The notes under the pieces are model-generated. The model worked only from the letters and a program-made list of their open reading frames with translations. It was not told the DNA's origin and searched no databases. 36,655 nucleotides of DNA from Hyphomicrobiales bacterium (GTDB lineage: Bacteria; Pseudomonadota; Alphaproteobacteria; Rhizobiales; Devosiaceae), in NCBI GenBank assembly GCA_900470445.1, contig UCAU01000069.1, positions 59,310 to 95,964 of the forward strand, given 5' to 3'. Position 1 is the stretch's first letter. Every line of letters starts with the position of its first letter. This document shows, piece by piece, positions 25,386 through 33,095 of the stretch. Made by a program: the position numbers and the translations under genes.

Positions 25386-26591
25386 TTATTCGGCTGCTGC
25401 CGCCAGCGGCGCGCGCGACCGCTTGATGGTCAGGCGCGTCAGCGCAAAGGCGACGATGGCGCAAGCCGCGATGCCCAGCACCATGGGCCGCGCCGTGCCA
25501 TCAAAGAAGCTACCCACGATGCCCATCACCACCGCAGCCGTCACCAATTGCAGCGTGCCCATCAGGGCCGAAGCCGTACCTGCAATGGCGCCATGCTCTT
25601 CGAGCGCCAGCACCGCCGTGGTCGGGATCACCAGCCCCAGGAAGCCGTAGCCGACGAACAGCAACACGGCGAGCACATCGAGCCGGTCGACCCCCAGCGC
25701 AAAAACCGCCGCCAGCGCCACCATCACCAGGATAAAGCCATTGACCGCCGTGCGGACGACCGCGTTGAGCCCGAACCGCCGGGTCAGCACGCCCGTCAGC
25801 TGCGACACGCCGATAAACGACACGGCATTGATCGAGAACATGATGCTGTATTGCGTCGGGTTCAGCCCATAATGGTCGATCAGGATGAACGACGAGTTGG
25901 CCAGGTAAGCCATGAAGCTCGCCATCCCGAAGGCGCCGATCATCGACAGGCCCAGGAAGTTGCGGTCGCGCAGCAGCACGCCATAGCCCTTGATCGCGCT
26001 GCCGACGCTGCTTTCCAGCCGCGCCGAAGCCGGGCGGGTTTCCTTGAGGAAAAACGCCACCAGCAGAATGCCGAGCAGGCCAATGCCGGCCACGGCATAA
26101 AAGATCACGCGCCAGTCGCCGAACTGCACGATCAGGCTGCCGCCCAGCGGCGCCAGGATCGGCGACACCGAAAAGACCAGCATCAGCAGGCTCTGCAATT
26201 GCGCAGCATCCGCACCGGTATAGCCATCGCGCACGATGGCACGCGGCAATGCCATGGCGGCACAGGCGCCAATGCCCTGCACGAAACGGGCCACGACCAG
26301 CCATTCGATCGAGGGGGCAAGCGCACAGGCAATGCCGCCGGCGGTGAACAGCGCCAGGCCGAAATACAGCGGCGGCTTGCGCCCGACCATGTCGCTGACC
26401 GGGCCGTAGAACAACTGGCAGACCGCAATGGCGGCCATGAAAGCCATGAGGCTGGCCTGTACGCCGGCAGTGTCGGCACCAAGGCTGGCGCCGATAGCCG
26501 GCAAAGCCGGCAGATACATATCAATGGCGAAGGGACCGATGGCCGACAGCAAGCCGAGCACCAGCGCCGCGCGCAGGATTGTTGGGTTCAT
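25386..26591 (-). CDS. Bcr/CflA-type MFS drug efflux transporter
   Basis: This 401-residue inner-membrane protein has 12 predicted membrane segments and the Bcr/CflA opening (LLSAIGPFAIDMYLPALPAIGASLG). MFS motif A is GPVSDMVGRKPPL between segments 2 and 3. The group exports drugs such as bicyclomycin, chloramphenicol or sulfonamides using the proton gradient. The ATG at 26591 is the start used by the family. It is divergent from a TetR regulator with a dyad in the shared gap, so ligand-induced expression is likely. The real substrate is not known. Confidence 0.9.
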   Translation of the reverse strand: MNPTILRAALVLGLLSAIGPFAIDMYLPALPAIGASLGADTAGVQASLMAFMAAIAVCQLFYGPVSDMVGRKPPLYFGLALFTAGGIACALAPSIEWLVVARFVQGIGACAAMALPRAIVRDGYTGADAAQLQSLLMLVFSVSPILAPLGGSLIVQFGDWRVIFYAVAGIGLLGILLVAFFLKETRPASARLESSVGSAIKGYGVLLRDRNFLGLSMIGAFGMASFMAYLANSSFILIDHYGLNPTQYSIMFSINAVSFIGVSQLTGVLTRRFGLNAVVRTAVNGFILVMVALAAVFALGVDRLDVLAVLLFVGYGFLGLVIPTTAVLALEEHGAIAGTASALMGTLQLVTAAVVMGIVGSFFDGTARPMVLGIAACAIVAFALTRLTIKRSRAPLAAAAE

Positions 26592-26698
26592 TTTCGAATA
26601 CCTCTCGGCCGCCGCCGAAGCCACGCGCCGCACATTGGGAAAAGCTGTTCGGCGCGGTGGGGAGGCACGGCAGCCGATGACGCGATATTGGACACAAG

Positions 26699-26753
26699 TG
26701 TAAAATCAGTCAAGCACTGGCGTCAAATATTTTTGACAATGTTGTAAAATTAG
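26699..26753. promoter_or_regulatory. Operator region shared by TetR and the efflux gene
   Basis: A perfect dyad GTCAAA-TATT-TTTGAC spans 26722-26737. Flanking it are near-identical direct copies TGTAAAATCAG (26699-26709) and TGTAAAATTAG (26743-26753), 44 bases apart. The AT-rich composition contrasts with neighbours. A TetR dimer would most naturally bind the dyad and repress both genes. Confidence 0.5.
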
Positions 26754-26775
26754 GCATTTCGTGTATGGTGAAGCC

Positions 26776-27423
26776 ATGAGTCAGATCGAGCTGCTGCCCA
26801 CCGAAAGAGCCTTTCCCCGCGCCGTCGCCAAGCGGCAGGCGATTCTGGATGCGGCCAAGCGCGCTTTTGTCCGCGACGGCGTCAGCGCCGCCGGCATTGA
26901 TGCCATCGCCATCGAAGCCGGCGTTTCCCGACAGACCGTCTACAACCAGATCGGCGACAAGGATCAGCTCTTCATCGCGGTGGTCGAGGACGTCACCGCC
27001 CGCTCCAGCGCCTCGCTGATGCAGGTGCTGCACAGCTTTCCCGACAAGCCCGACAATCTCGAACAAGCCCTGACCGATTTCGCTGCGGGCCTGCTGGGCC
27101 GCTGCATGTGCGACATCGATGGCCGCGCCCTCGCCTCGCTGATGGAGCGCGAAGCCCATCGCTGGCCCCATCTGTTCAGCGCCTGGAAGGAATATGGTCC
27201 CGGCAAGGACTGGCCGGTCATCGCCGCAGTCTTCGCCAAGCTGGGCCGCGACGGCTATCTCGAGATCGACGATCCCAGCCTGGTCGCGCGCCATTTCATG
27301 GCACTGATCAATGCGGACCTCCCCAAGGATCAGGGCATGTGCACCCGCCCCACCGAAGCCGCGGTCCAAAAGGCCGCGAAAGCGGGGGTGGCGACGTTTC
27401 TAAGAGCGTTTGGGAAGCGCTAA
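26776..27423 (+). CDS. TetR-family transcriptional regulator
   Basis: This 215-residue protein has an N-terminal TetR DNA-binding domain (RQAILDAAKRAFVRDGVSAAGIDAIAIEAGVSRQTVYNQIGDKDQLF, about residues 19-65) and a C-terminal ligand-binding and dimer domain typical of the AefR-like group. The ATG at 26776 is preferred over an in-frame GTG at 26761. It is transcribed away from the Bcr/CflA-type efflux gene, the standard arrangement for a local repressor. Its stop overlaps that of pdxJ by three bases, tail to tail. Confidence 0.9.
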   Translation: MSQIELLPTERAFPRAVAKRQAILDAAKRAFVRDGVSAAGIDAIAIEAGVSRQTVYNQIGDKDQLFIAVVEDVTARSSASLMQVLHSFPDKPDNLEQALTDFAAGLLGRCMCDIDGRALASLMEREAHRWPHLFSAWKEYGPGKDWPVIAAVFAKLGRDGYLEIDDPSLVARHFMALINADLPKDQGMCTRPTEAAVQKAAKAGVATFLRAFGKR

Positions 27424-28163
27424 GCTTCCAACACTTCCCGATACCGCCGCACCGCCTCCGGGAACCCCATCAGCAGCGCATCGGCCGTCAGCCCATGCCC
27501 GATCGAGGCTTCATCCACGCCCTTTACCGCCGCCTGGAACGCTGGCAGGTTCTCCAGCGTCAGGTCATGCCCGGCATTGAGCCCCAGCCCCGCCGCATGC
27601 GCCGCCGCAGCCGTATCGGCCAGCGCCGCCAATTCCTCTTCTGCCCGCGCCGGGTCGTCATAGCACCCGCCATAAGGCCCGGTATAAAGCTCGACCCGAT
27701 CCGCACCGGTGGCCTTGGCCGCACTGATCCCCTTGGCGCCTGCATCGGGATCACAGAACAGCGAAATCCGCCGGCCCGGCTGCTTGAGCTTTTGCACCAC
27801 CGAGGTCAGGAAATTATTGTTGGCGTGGAAATCCCAGCCATGGTCCGACGTCGCCTGGGCCGGATCATCCGGCACCAGCGTCACCTGCTGCGGATTGACC
27901 AGCTCGATCAGCGCGATGAAATCCTCGCTCGGATAGCCCTCGATGTTGAACTCAGCCTGCGGATATTCATCCCGCAATAACGCCGAAAGATCGAACACAT
28001 CACTGCGCCGGATATGCCGTTCGTCCGGCCGCGGATGCACGGTTACGCCGCTGGCACCCGCATCGAGCACCACCCGGGCCATGCCCACCACGCTCGGCCA
28101 CGGCAGATCACGCCGGTTGCGAAGCTGGGCGACGGCATTCAGATTGACGGAAAGCAGGGTCAT
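27420..28163 (-). CDS. pdxJ: Pyridoxine 5'-phosphate synthase
   Basis: This 247-residue TIM-barrel enzyme joins 1-deoxyxylulose 5-phosphate and 3-amino-2-oxopropyl phosphate to give pyridoxine phosphate, the last ring-forming step of DXP-dependent vitamin B6 synthesis. Family patterns are complete: LSVNLNAVAQLRNRR at the start, GASGVTVHPRPDERHI, FNIEGYPS, VTLVPDDP and the late GHGLTADAL. The ATG at 28163 opens the conserved N-terminus; about 50 upstream in-frame residues are unlike the family. It is about 95 bases after ilvN on the same strand, but a small hairpin at 28205-28219 lies between, so linkage is uncertain. Confidence 0.96.
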   Translation of the reverse strand: MTLLSVNLNAVAQLRNRRDLPWPSVVGMARVVLDAGASGVTVHPRPDERHIRRSDVFDLSALLRDEYPQAEFNIEGYPSEDFIALIELVNPQQVTLVPDDPAQATSDHGWDFHANNNFLTSVVQKLKQPGRRISLFCDPDAGAKGISAAKATGADRVELYTGPYGGCYDDPARAEEELAALADTAAAAHAAGLGLNAGHDLTLENLPAFQAAVKGVDEASIGHGLTADALLMGFPEAVRRYREVLEA

Positions 28164-28257
28164 GGCGGGGACTCGAAAAATGCTATCCCTGCCATATACC
28201 AGACTGGGCGTGCCGCCCAATCGAACCTTGTGATGACAGCCATCAATAAGCGGCTGC

Positions 28258-28812
28258 CTACATCCCTTGCGGACCACGCGAAATCGCGGCCAGCCCGGTC
28301 CGCACCACTTCGACCAGCCCAAGCGGCTGCATCAGGGCGATGAAGCTGTCGATCTTGGCCGGCTTGCCGGTGACTTCGAACACGAAGCTCTCGACACTGG
28401 CATCCACGATCTGCGCCCGGAAGGCGTCGGCCAGGCGCAGCGTTTCGGCGCGATGATCGCCCGAACCCGCCACCTTGATCAGCGCCAGCTCGCGCTCCAG
28501 CGAAGCGCCCTCGGCCGTCAGGTCATGCACCTTGTGCACTGGCACAAGGCGCTCGAGCTGCAGCTTGATCTGGGTCAGCGTCTTGGGCGTGGCGATAACG
28601 ACAACGGTGATGCGACTAAGTCGCCGCCCGTGTTCCGTCTCACTGACGGTCAGGCTTTCGATATTATAGCCGCGCGCCGAGAACAGGCCGACCACGCGAG
28701 CGAGAATGCCCGGCTCGTTATCGACCAGAACCGACAGGGTATGCCGCTCGATCTCCTGGGTTTCCTTGGTCAGGAAATAAGCCGAGCCGGTAGGCTGCAA
28801 ATGTGCGTTCAT
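28258..28812 (-). CDS. ilvN: Acetolactate synthase small (regulatory) subunit
   Basis: This 184-residue protein is the regulatory subunit of acetohydroxyacid synthase. It binds valine and stimulates the catalytic subunit. The N-terminal ACT domain begins ERHTLSVLVDNEPGILARVVGLFSARGYNIESLTV, and the C-terminal domain includes RAQIVDASVESFVFEVTGKPAKIDSFI. The ATG at 28812 has GAGGAAC upstream. It lies 157 bases after ilvB on the same strand, with a palindromic repeat in the gap, so both likely sit in one transcript controlled by the upstream attenuator. The name ilvH would serve equally well. Confidence 0.96.
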   Translation of the reverse strand: MNAHLQPTGSAYFLTKETQEIERHTLSVLVDNEPGILARVVGLFSARGYNIESLTVSETEHGRRLSRITVVVIATPKTLTQIKLQLERLVPVHKVHDLTAEGASLERELALIKVAGSGDHRAETLRLADAFRAQIVDASVESFVFEVTGKPAKIDSFIALMQPLGLVEVVRTGLAAISRGPQGM

Positions 28813-28863
28813 TGTTTTGTTCCTCTGGGCATTGGATCGTTGCACCGCCCCCGCCACCCCACA

Positions 28864-28940
28864 GTGTCATTCCCGCGAAAGCGGGAACCTCTGTTTAGTG
28901 GCAGAGAAAACGGAGGTTCCCGCTTTCGCGGGAATGACCC
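28864..28940. repeat. Palindromic repeat (REP/MITE-like) between ilvB and ilvN
   Basis: Perfect 26-bp arms (28866-28891 and 28913-28938) with a 21-base spacer match the arms at 19258-19284 base for base (GTCATTCCCGCGAAAGCGGG...). The spacer differs. The element sits inside the ilvBN transcription unit, where its RNA would form a very stable hairpin. Confidence 0.88.
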
Positions 28941-28969
28941 AGTGAATGGTCACCGGGCTCCGTGTGCAA

Positions 28970-30739
28970 TCACACCAACTGCCGTCCCTTCTCGTCGATG
29001 ATGTCCCCGATATTGGCGGTATCAGGCAAAATGATCTCGTTATGCGGCTTGCCCGATGGGATCATCGGCAGGCAGTTCTCATCCTTCTCGACCAGCACGT
29101 CGAACAGCACCGGGCCGTCATAATCAAGCATTTCGGCGATGGCCGCATCGAGCTCGGCCGGGTTGTCGCAACGAATGCCCTTGCCGCCATAGGCCTCGGC
29201 CAGCTTGACGAAATCGGGCAGCGATTCTGAATAGGAATGCGCGTAACGCGAGCCATGCAGCAGGTCCTGCCACTGGCGAACCATGCCCATGCGCTCATTG
29301 TTGAGAATGAAAATCTTGATCGGCAGGCGATACTGCACCGCCGTCGACATTTCCTGCATGGTCATCTGCACCGATGCCTCGCCGGCAATGTCGATCACCA
29401 GCGCATCGGGATGCGCCACCTGCACGCCGACAGCGGCCGGCAGGCCATAGCCCATCGTGCCAAGACCGCCCGAGGTCATCCAGTGATTGGGCTTGTCGAA
29501 GTGGAAATGCTGGGCGGCCCACATCTGGTGCTGGCCCACTTCGGTGGTGATGAACACCTCCTTGCCCTGCTTCCTGGTCGCTTCATACAGCCGCTCGATG
29601 GCGTATTGCGGCTTGATCACCGTCTCGGAATTCTTGTAGCCGAGCGAATCCACCGCACGCCACTTCTCGATCTGCTTCCACCATGGCGCGATGGCCTCGG
29701 TGCGCGGCTGATTGGTCTTGGAGCGCCAGATGCGGACCATCTCACCCAACACGCGCTCGCAATCGCCGATGATCGGGATATCGACGCGCACCACCTTGTT
29801 GATCGAAGAGGGATCGATATCGACATGGATCTTGCGGCTATTGGGCGAGAAGGCATCGATGCGGCCGGTGATCCGGTCGTCGAACCGCGCGCCGATATTG
29901 ATCATGACGTCGCAGTCATGCATGGCGAGGTTGGCTTCGTAAGTGCCGTGCATACCCAGCATGCCCATCCATTGCGGATTGGAGGCGGGGAATGCACCCA
30001 GCCCCATCAGCGTGGAGGTCACGGGAAAGCCGGTCAGTTCGGCCAGTTCGCGTAGATGCTTGGAGGCTTCCGGCCCGGCATTGATCACCCCGCCACCGGT
30101 ATAAAAGATCGGCCGCTCGGCCTTGAGCATCAGATCGACAGCCGCCTCGATGGCAGCGGTGTCGCCATCCATCTGTGGGCGATAGCTCTGGTGCCGCAAT
30201 GTATCGAGGTCGGGCATGTAATAGTCGCCCAGCGCAAACTGCACATCCTTGGGAATATCGATCACCACCGGGCCGGGGCGGCCGGTCGTGGCGATGAGGA
30301 AAGCCTCATGCATGATGCGCGGCAGGTCTTCCACCCGCTTCACCAGGTAATTGTATTTGGTGCAGGAGCGGGTAATGCCCACCGTGTCGCATTCCTGAAA
30401 GGCGTCGCTGCCGATCAGCGTGGTGGGAACCTGGGCCGTGATGCAGATCAGCGGGATGGAATCCATCAGCGCATCGGTCAGGCCGGTCACCGCATTGGTC
30501 GCGCCCGGGCCCGAGGTCACCAGCACCACGCCGGGCTTGCCGGTGGAGCGGGCATAGCCTTCCGCCATATGGGTCGCGCCCTGCTCGTGGCGCACCAGGA
30601 TGTGCTGAACCTTGTCCTGCTGGAACATGGCGTCATAGATCGGCAGGGCCGCGCCGCCGGGATAGCCGAAAATGTGCTCGACCCCCTGATCGGTCAGCGC
30701 CTGTATCACCATTTCTGCGCCGGTCATCTGTTCGGCCAT
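28970..30739 (-). CDS. ilvB: Acetolactate synthase large (catalytic) subunit
   Basis: This 589-residue thiamine-diphosphate enzyme makes acetolactate or acetohydroxybutyrate from pyruvate and 2-oxobutyrate, the first common step of valine, leucine and isoleucine synthesis. Domains appear in order: N-terminal pyrimidine-binding (FGYPGGAALPIYDAM, with catalytic Glu in LVRHEQGATHMAEG), central FAD/NADPH-like, then the pyrophosphate-binding DIAGEASVQM...ILNN. The usual GDG/GDA acid is Glu here, a conservative change. The ATG at 30739 is the family start; the frame runs 75 codons upstream through the leader, but this is not coding. Expression is probably controlled by the attenuator upstream. Confidence 0.96.
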   Translation of the reverse strand: MAEQMTGAEMVIQALTDQGVEHIFGYPGGAALPIYDAMFQQDKVQHILVRHEQGATHMAEGYARSTGKPGVVLVTSGPGATNAVTGLTDALMDSIPLICITAQVPTTLIGSDAFQECDTVGITRSCTKYNYLVKRVEDLPRIMHEAFLIATTGRPGPVVIDIPKDVQFALGDYYMPDLDTLRHQSYRPQMDGDTAAIEAAVDLMLKAERPIFYTGGGVINAGPEASKHLRELAELTGFPVTSTLMGLGAFPASNPQWMGMLGMHGTYEANLAMHDCDVMINIGARFDDRITGRIDAFSPNSRKIHVDIDPSSINKVVRVDIPIIGDCERVLGEMVRIWRSKTNQPRTEAIAPWWKQIEKWRAVDSLGYKNSETVIKPQYAIERLYEATRKQGKEVFITTEVGQHQMWAAQHFHFDKPNHWMTSGGLGTMGYGLPAAVGVQVAHPDALVIDIAGEASVQMTMQEMSTAVQYRLPIKIFILNNERMGMVRQWQDLLHGSRYAHSYSESLPDFVKLAEAYGGKGIRCDNPAELDAAIAEMLDYDGPVLFDVLVEKDENCLPMIPSGKPHNEIILPDTANIGDIIDEKGRQLV

Positions 30740-30801
30740 CGTAAAGTCCTTCCTAAAGTCCACTGCTTGGCCCGATCTCGTAGCGGCAAAAACCGGGCAA
30801 T

Positions 30802-30906
30802 AAAAAAGGCCCCGTTCGGGACCTGTTTTCGGCGCACCAGCTATCGCGCGGGATTTTATCCCACGTTGCCGATGCGCCTGCCTACTACGAGAATGAGTGC
30901 CCGCAC
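30802..30906 (-). promoter_or_regulatory. Branched-chain amino-acid transcription attenuator of ilvBN
   Basis: Between the leader peptide and ilvB the RNA can form a terminator: AGGTCCC-GAAC-GGGGCCT (30807-30824 in plus coordinates) followed by six T at 30802-30807. Upstream, an 11-bp pairing with two G-U pairs is possible between leader codons 9-13 (GGCGCATCGGC) and GCTGGTGCGCC. A stalled ribosome on the Leu/Ile/Val codons would mask that strand and change the fold. This is the logic of classic ilv attenuation. The exact antiterminator was not folded. Confidence 0.75.
30856..30906 (-). CDS. ilv leader peptide MRALILVVGRRIGNVG
   Basis: A 16-codon frame starts with GTG at 30906, preceded by a good ribosome site AAGGAGAG (30912-30919), and ends in TAA. 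Seven of its 16 residues are Leu, Ile or Val, with five in a row (codons 4-8), the control codons expected for a branched-chain attenuator. It lies about 117 bases before ilvB, with a terminator between. It is too short for routine gene calling and its product likely has no function besides sensing charged tRNA. Confidence 0.8.
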   Translation of the reverse strand: MRALILVVGRRIGNVG

Positions 30907-30934
30907 GGGACCTCTCCTTAAAATTACCGGGGCA

Positions 30935-30964
30935 TTGATAGGTGCAAGCCGGCGCAGGTGTCAA
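30935..30964 (-). promoter_or_regulatory. Candidate promoter of the ilv leader and ilvBN
   Basis: On the minus strand, TTGACA (30959-30964) and TATCAA (30935-30940) are separated by 18 bases. Transcription would begin near 30928, just ahead of the leader peptide ribosome site, giving a leader of about 190 bases before ilvB. Confidence 0.6.
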
Positions 30965-30988
30965 TAGCGCAGTGGCGAATGGCGAAAC

Positions 30989-31048
30989 ACTTAACCCATA
31001 ACTTAATCGTTGACAGCCTCGATTACCATCACTTAAGGTTCAACTTAA
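30989..31048. promoter_or_regulatory. Two pairs of ACTTAA direct repeats before the SRPBCC gene
   Basis: ACTTAA occurs at 30989, 31001, 31031 and 31043: two pairs with 12-base spacing, the pairs 42 bases (four helical turns) apart. A consensus -35 TTGACA (31010-31015) lies between the pairs, and the second pair would cover the -10 region. This is a repressor-like layout. AHSA1-type genes are often next to ArsR-family regulators, but none is here. Confidence 0.5.
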
Positions 31049-31070
31049 CAGTCAACGGAGAGGAACCACA

Positions 31071-31529
31071 ATGACCGAACGCTCCATCGCCCACGGCACC
31101 TTTGTCATCGAGCGCAAATATCCCGCCGATCCCGCCCGCGTCTTCCGCGCCTGGGCCGATCCCGAAATCAAGAAGCGCTGGTTCGCCGCCGGCAATGACA
31201 CCAAGGTCTTCGAATTCCGCGAAGGCGGCCGCGAATTTGCCGAGGGCGACGGCCCCAATGGCGGCAGCTACAGCTATGACGTCACCTATCAAGACATCGT
31301 GGAAAACAACCGCATCGTCTATACCTACCAGATGAGCCTGGGCGGCCAGCGCATCTCCGTCTCGGTCGCCGCGGTCGAGCTGTTCGCCGATGGCACCGGC
31401 ACCCGCCTCACCGTCACCGAACATGGCTGCTTCTTCGATGGCCTCGACACTGTCGACCAGCGCAAGCAGGGCACCGAATGGCTGATGGGCGAGTTGGGCA
31501 CCGAGTTGGCCCGCCAGCTGGCCAATTAG
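31071..31529 (+). CDS. AHSA1-type SRPBCC-domain protein
   Basis: This 152-residue protein has the helix-grip START/Bet v1-like fold of the AHSA1 family, which binds hydrophobic ligands in a central cavity. The typical start FVIERKYPADPARVFRAWADPEIKKRWF and the end VDQRKQGTEWLMGELGTELARQL are both present. The ATG at 31071 follows GGAGAGGAA. Such genes usually accompany an ArsR-family regulator, but here only its possible operator repeats are seen. Ligand and role are unknown. Confidence 0.88.
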   Translation: MTERSIAHGTFVIERKYPADPARVFRAWADPEIKKRWFAAGNDTKVFEFREGGREFAEGDGPNGGSYSYDVTYQDIVENNRIVYTYQMSLGGQRISVSVAAVELFADGTGTRLTVTEHGCFFDGLDTVDQRKQGTEWLMGELGTELARQLAN

Positions 31530-31563
31530 CCCTCCCCATTTCGGTCGACAAATGCTGCAAACA

Positions 31564-31596
31564 ATTGTCCAAGGTGGAGACCCCATTCTGGACAAT
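31564..31596. promoter_or_regulatory. Inverted repeat upstream of the Pit transporter gene
   Basis: Perfect 8-bp arms ATTGTCCA (31564-31571) and TGGACAAT (31589-31596) are separated by 17 bases. The element lies between the SRPBCC gene and the Pit gene and could be an operator or a terminator hairpin of the former; there is no T-run. Confidence 0.35.
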
Positions 31597-31664
31597 GCAC
31601 CGCAGATGATTTCGGCCAGCCCAACCTCCCTGCCCCGTCGCGCCCGAGCGCCGCGAGCCTTGGC

Positions 31665-33095
31665 GTGAACCGGGCCCTGCTCATCGTCATCGCCGCCCTC
31701 TTCGTGGGGGCGGCAGTGCTCTGGGCCACCTGGTTCATTCCCGATGGCCCGCTGCGCTATCTGGCGGTGATCGGCGCGGCCGCAACCGCCTATATGGCGC
31801 TCAATGTCGGCGCCAATGACGTTGCCAACAATGTCGGCCCGGCCGTGGGCGCCAAGGCCATCACCATGGGCAGCGCCCTGGCCCTGGCGGCCGTCTTCGA
31901 GATTTGTGGCGCCCTCTTTGCCGGCAACGAGGTCATCACCACGGTCTCCCGCGACCTGCTGGTCTGGAACCACGGCTTTTCCGACCGCACATTGATGCTG
32001 GCCATGATCGCAGCGCTGCTGGCGGCCGCCCTGTGGATCAATATCTCGACCCTCCTCGGCGCCCCCGTCTCCACCACCCACGCCATTGTCGGGGGCATTG
32101 TCGGCGCCTTCGCCGCAGCGGCCGGGCTAAACGCCGTCGCCTGGCCCGTGGTCGGCGCCATCGCCGTCACCTGGACCCTCTCCCCCATTCTCGGCGGCAT
32201 CCTCGCGGCCGCCATTCACGCCATCATCCGCAAGCTGATCACGCGGCGCATCGACAAGATCGGCGCCGCCCGGCTCTGGGTGCCGCTGCTGGTCGCCGCC
32301 ATGGCGGGTGTCTTCGCCGCCTATCTCAGCACCAAGCTGCACCCGCAGGGCTGGCGCCCCGATGTCTACACCATCGCCGCGATTGGCCTGGCCGCCGCCA
32401 CCCTCGGCTGGATCATCGCCATGCCCTGGGTGCGCATGAATTCGCTGACCATGGAAAACCGCAAAAAGCAGGTCGGCCGCCTGTTCCGCCCGCCGCTGAT
32501 TGTCGCTGCCGCCCTGCTCTCTTTCGCCCATGGCTCCAACGACGTCGCCAATGCCGTCGGCCCCTTCACGACTATCCTGACCGCGTTCAGCGCCTCGACG
32601 CGCCCGATCATGGGCGATATCGCCCCGCTCTGGACTCTGGCCATCGGCGCCTTCGGCATAGCCTGCGGCCTGGCGCTCTTCGGCCCGCGCGTCATCCACA
32701 CCATTGGCGAGCAGATCACCAAGCTCAATGAAATCCGCGCCTTCTGCGTGGCCCTCTCGGCCGCCGGCACGGTCCTGCTGGCCTCGGCCTTCGGCCTGCC
32801 GGTCTCCTCTACCCATGTGGCAGTGGGGGCGGTGTTCGGCGTGGGTTTCCTGCGCGAATATCTGGCCATGCGGAACATGCAGGGCGCCGCCGCGATCAAC
32901 GCGCGCTTCCTCGACCCGGCCTCGCTCAACGCTACCCCCGAAGAAGCCATTGCCCGTGAACGGCGCCATGACCGGCGCTATCTGGTGCGCCGCCTCAAGG
33001 TCGCGCGCATCGCCGCCGCATGGGTCATCACCCTGCCCGCCGCCACCGCCATGGGCGCGCTGCTCTATTGGCTCGCCAGCCGGATTATTGGGTAG
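31665..33095 (+). CDS. PiT-family inorganic phosphate transporter
   Basis: This 476-residue inner-membrane protein is a PiT (PHO4) phosphate-metal symporter. The paired signatures GANDVANNVGPAVGAKA near residue 48 and GSNDVANAVGPF near residue 290 mark the two inverted halves, with 10-12 membrane segments in total. The N-terminus starts at GTG 31665 and includes a first hydrophobic segment (ALLIVIAALFVGAAVLWATWF); the ATG at 31794 is too late, just before the first signature. It is the low-affinity, constitutive type of phosphate transporter. The stop lies within the 3' end of the convergent Nudix gene. Confidence 0.92.
   Translation: MNRALLIVIAALFVGAAVLWATWFIPDGPLRYLAVIGAAATAYMALNVGANDVANNVGPAVGAKAITMGSALALAAVFEICGALFAGNEVITTVSRDLLVWNHGFSDRTLMLAMIAALLAAALWINISTLLGAPVSTTHAIVGGIVGAFAAAAGLNAVAWPVVGAIAVTWTLSPILGGILAAAIHAIIRKLITRRIDKIGAARLWVPLLVAAMAGVFAAYLSTKLHPQGWRPDVYTIAAIGLAAATLGWIIAMPWVRMNSLTMENRKKQVGRLFRPPLIVAAALLSFAHGSNDVANAVGPFTTILTAFSASTRPIMGDIAPLWTLAIGAFGIACGLALFGPRVIHTIGEQITKLNEIRAFCVALSAAGTVLLASAFGLPVSSTHVAVGAVFGVGFLREYLAMRNMQGAAAINARFLDPASLNATPEEAIARERRHDRRYLVRRLKVARIAAAWVITLPAATAMGALLYWLASRIIG

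Noticed and set aside
25548..26747. A 399-codon plus-strand frame over the efflux gene
   Set aside because: It is antisense to a clear MFS transporter, very rich in His, Arg and Gln, and runs over the divergent promoter region.
28205..28219. TGGGCG-TGC-CGCCCA hairpin between ilvN and pdxJ as a terminator
   Set aside because: The stem is only six bp and there is no T-run; it may be chance in GC-rich DNA.
29393..29399. Glu in place of Asp in the thiamine-binding motif of IlvB as evidence for loss of function
   Set aside because: The change is conservative, and from general knowledge of the family I recall Glu here in other alphaproteobacterial enzymes; the rest of the enzyme is intact.
30740..30964. 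Upstream extension of ilvB by 75 codons
   Set aside because: It passes through the attenuator and terminator and is unlike any AHAS N-terminus.
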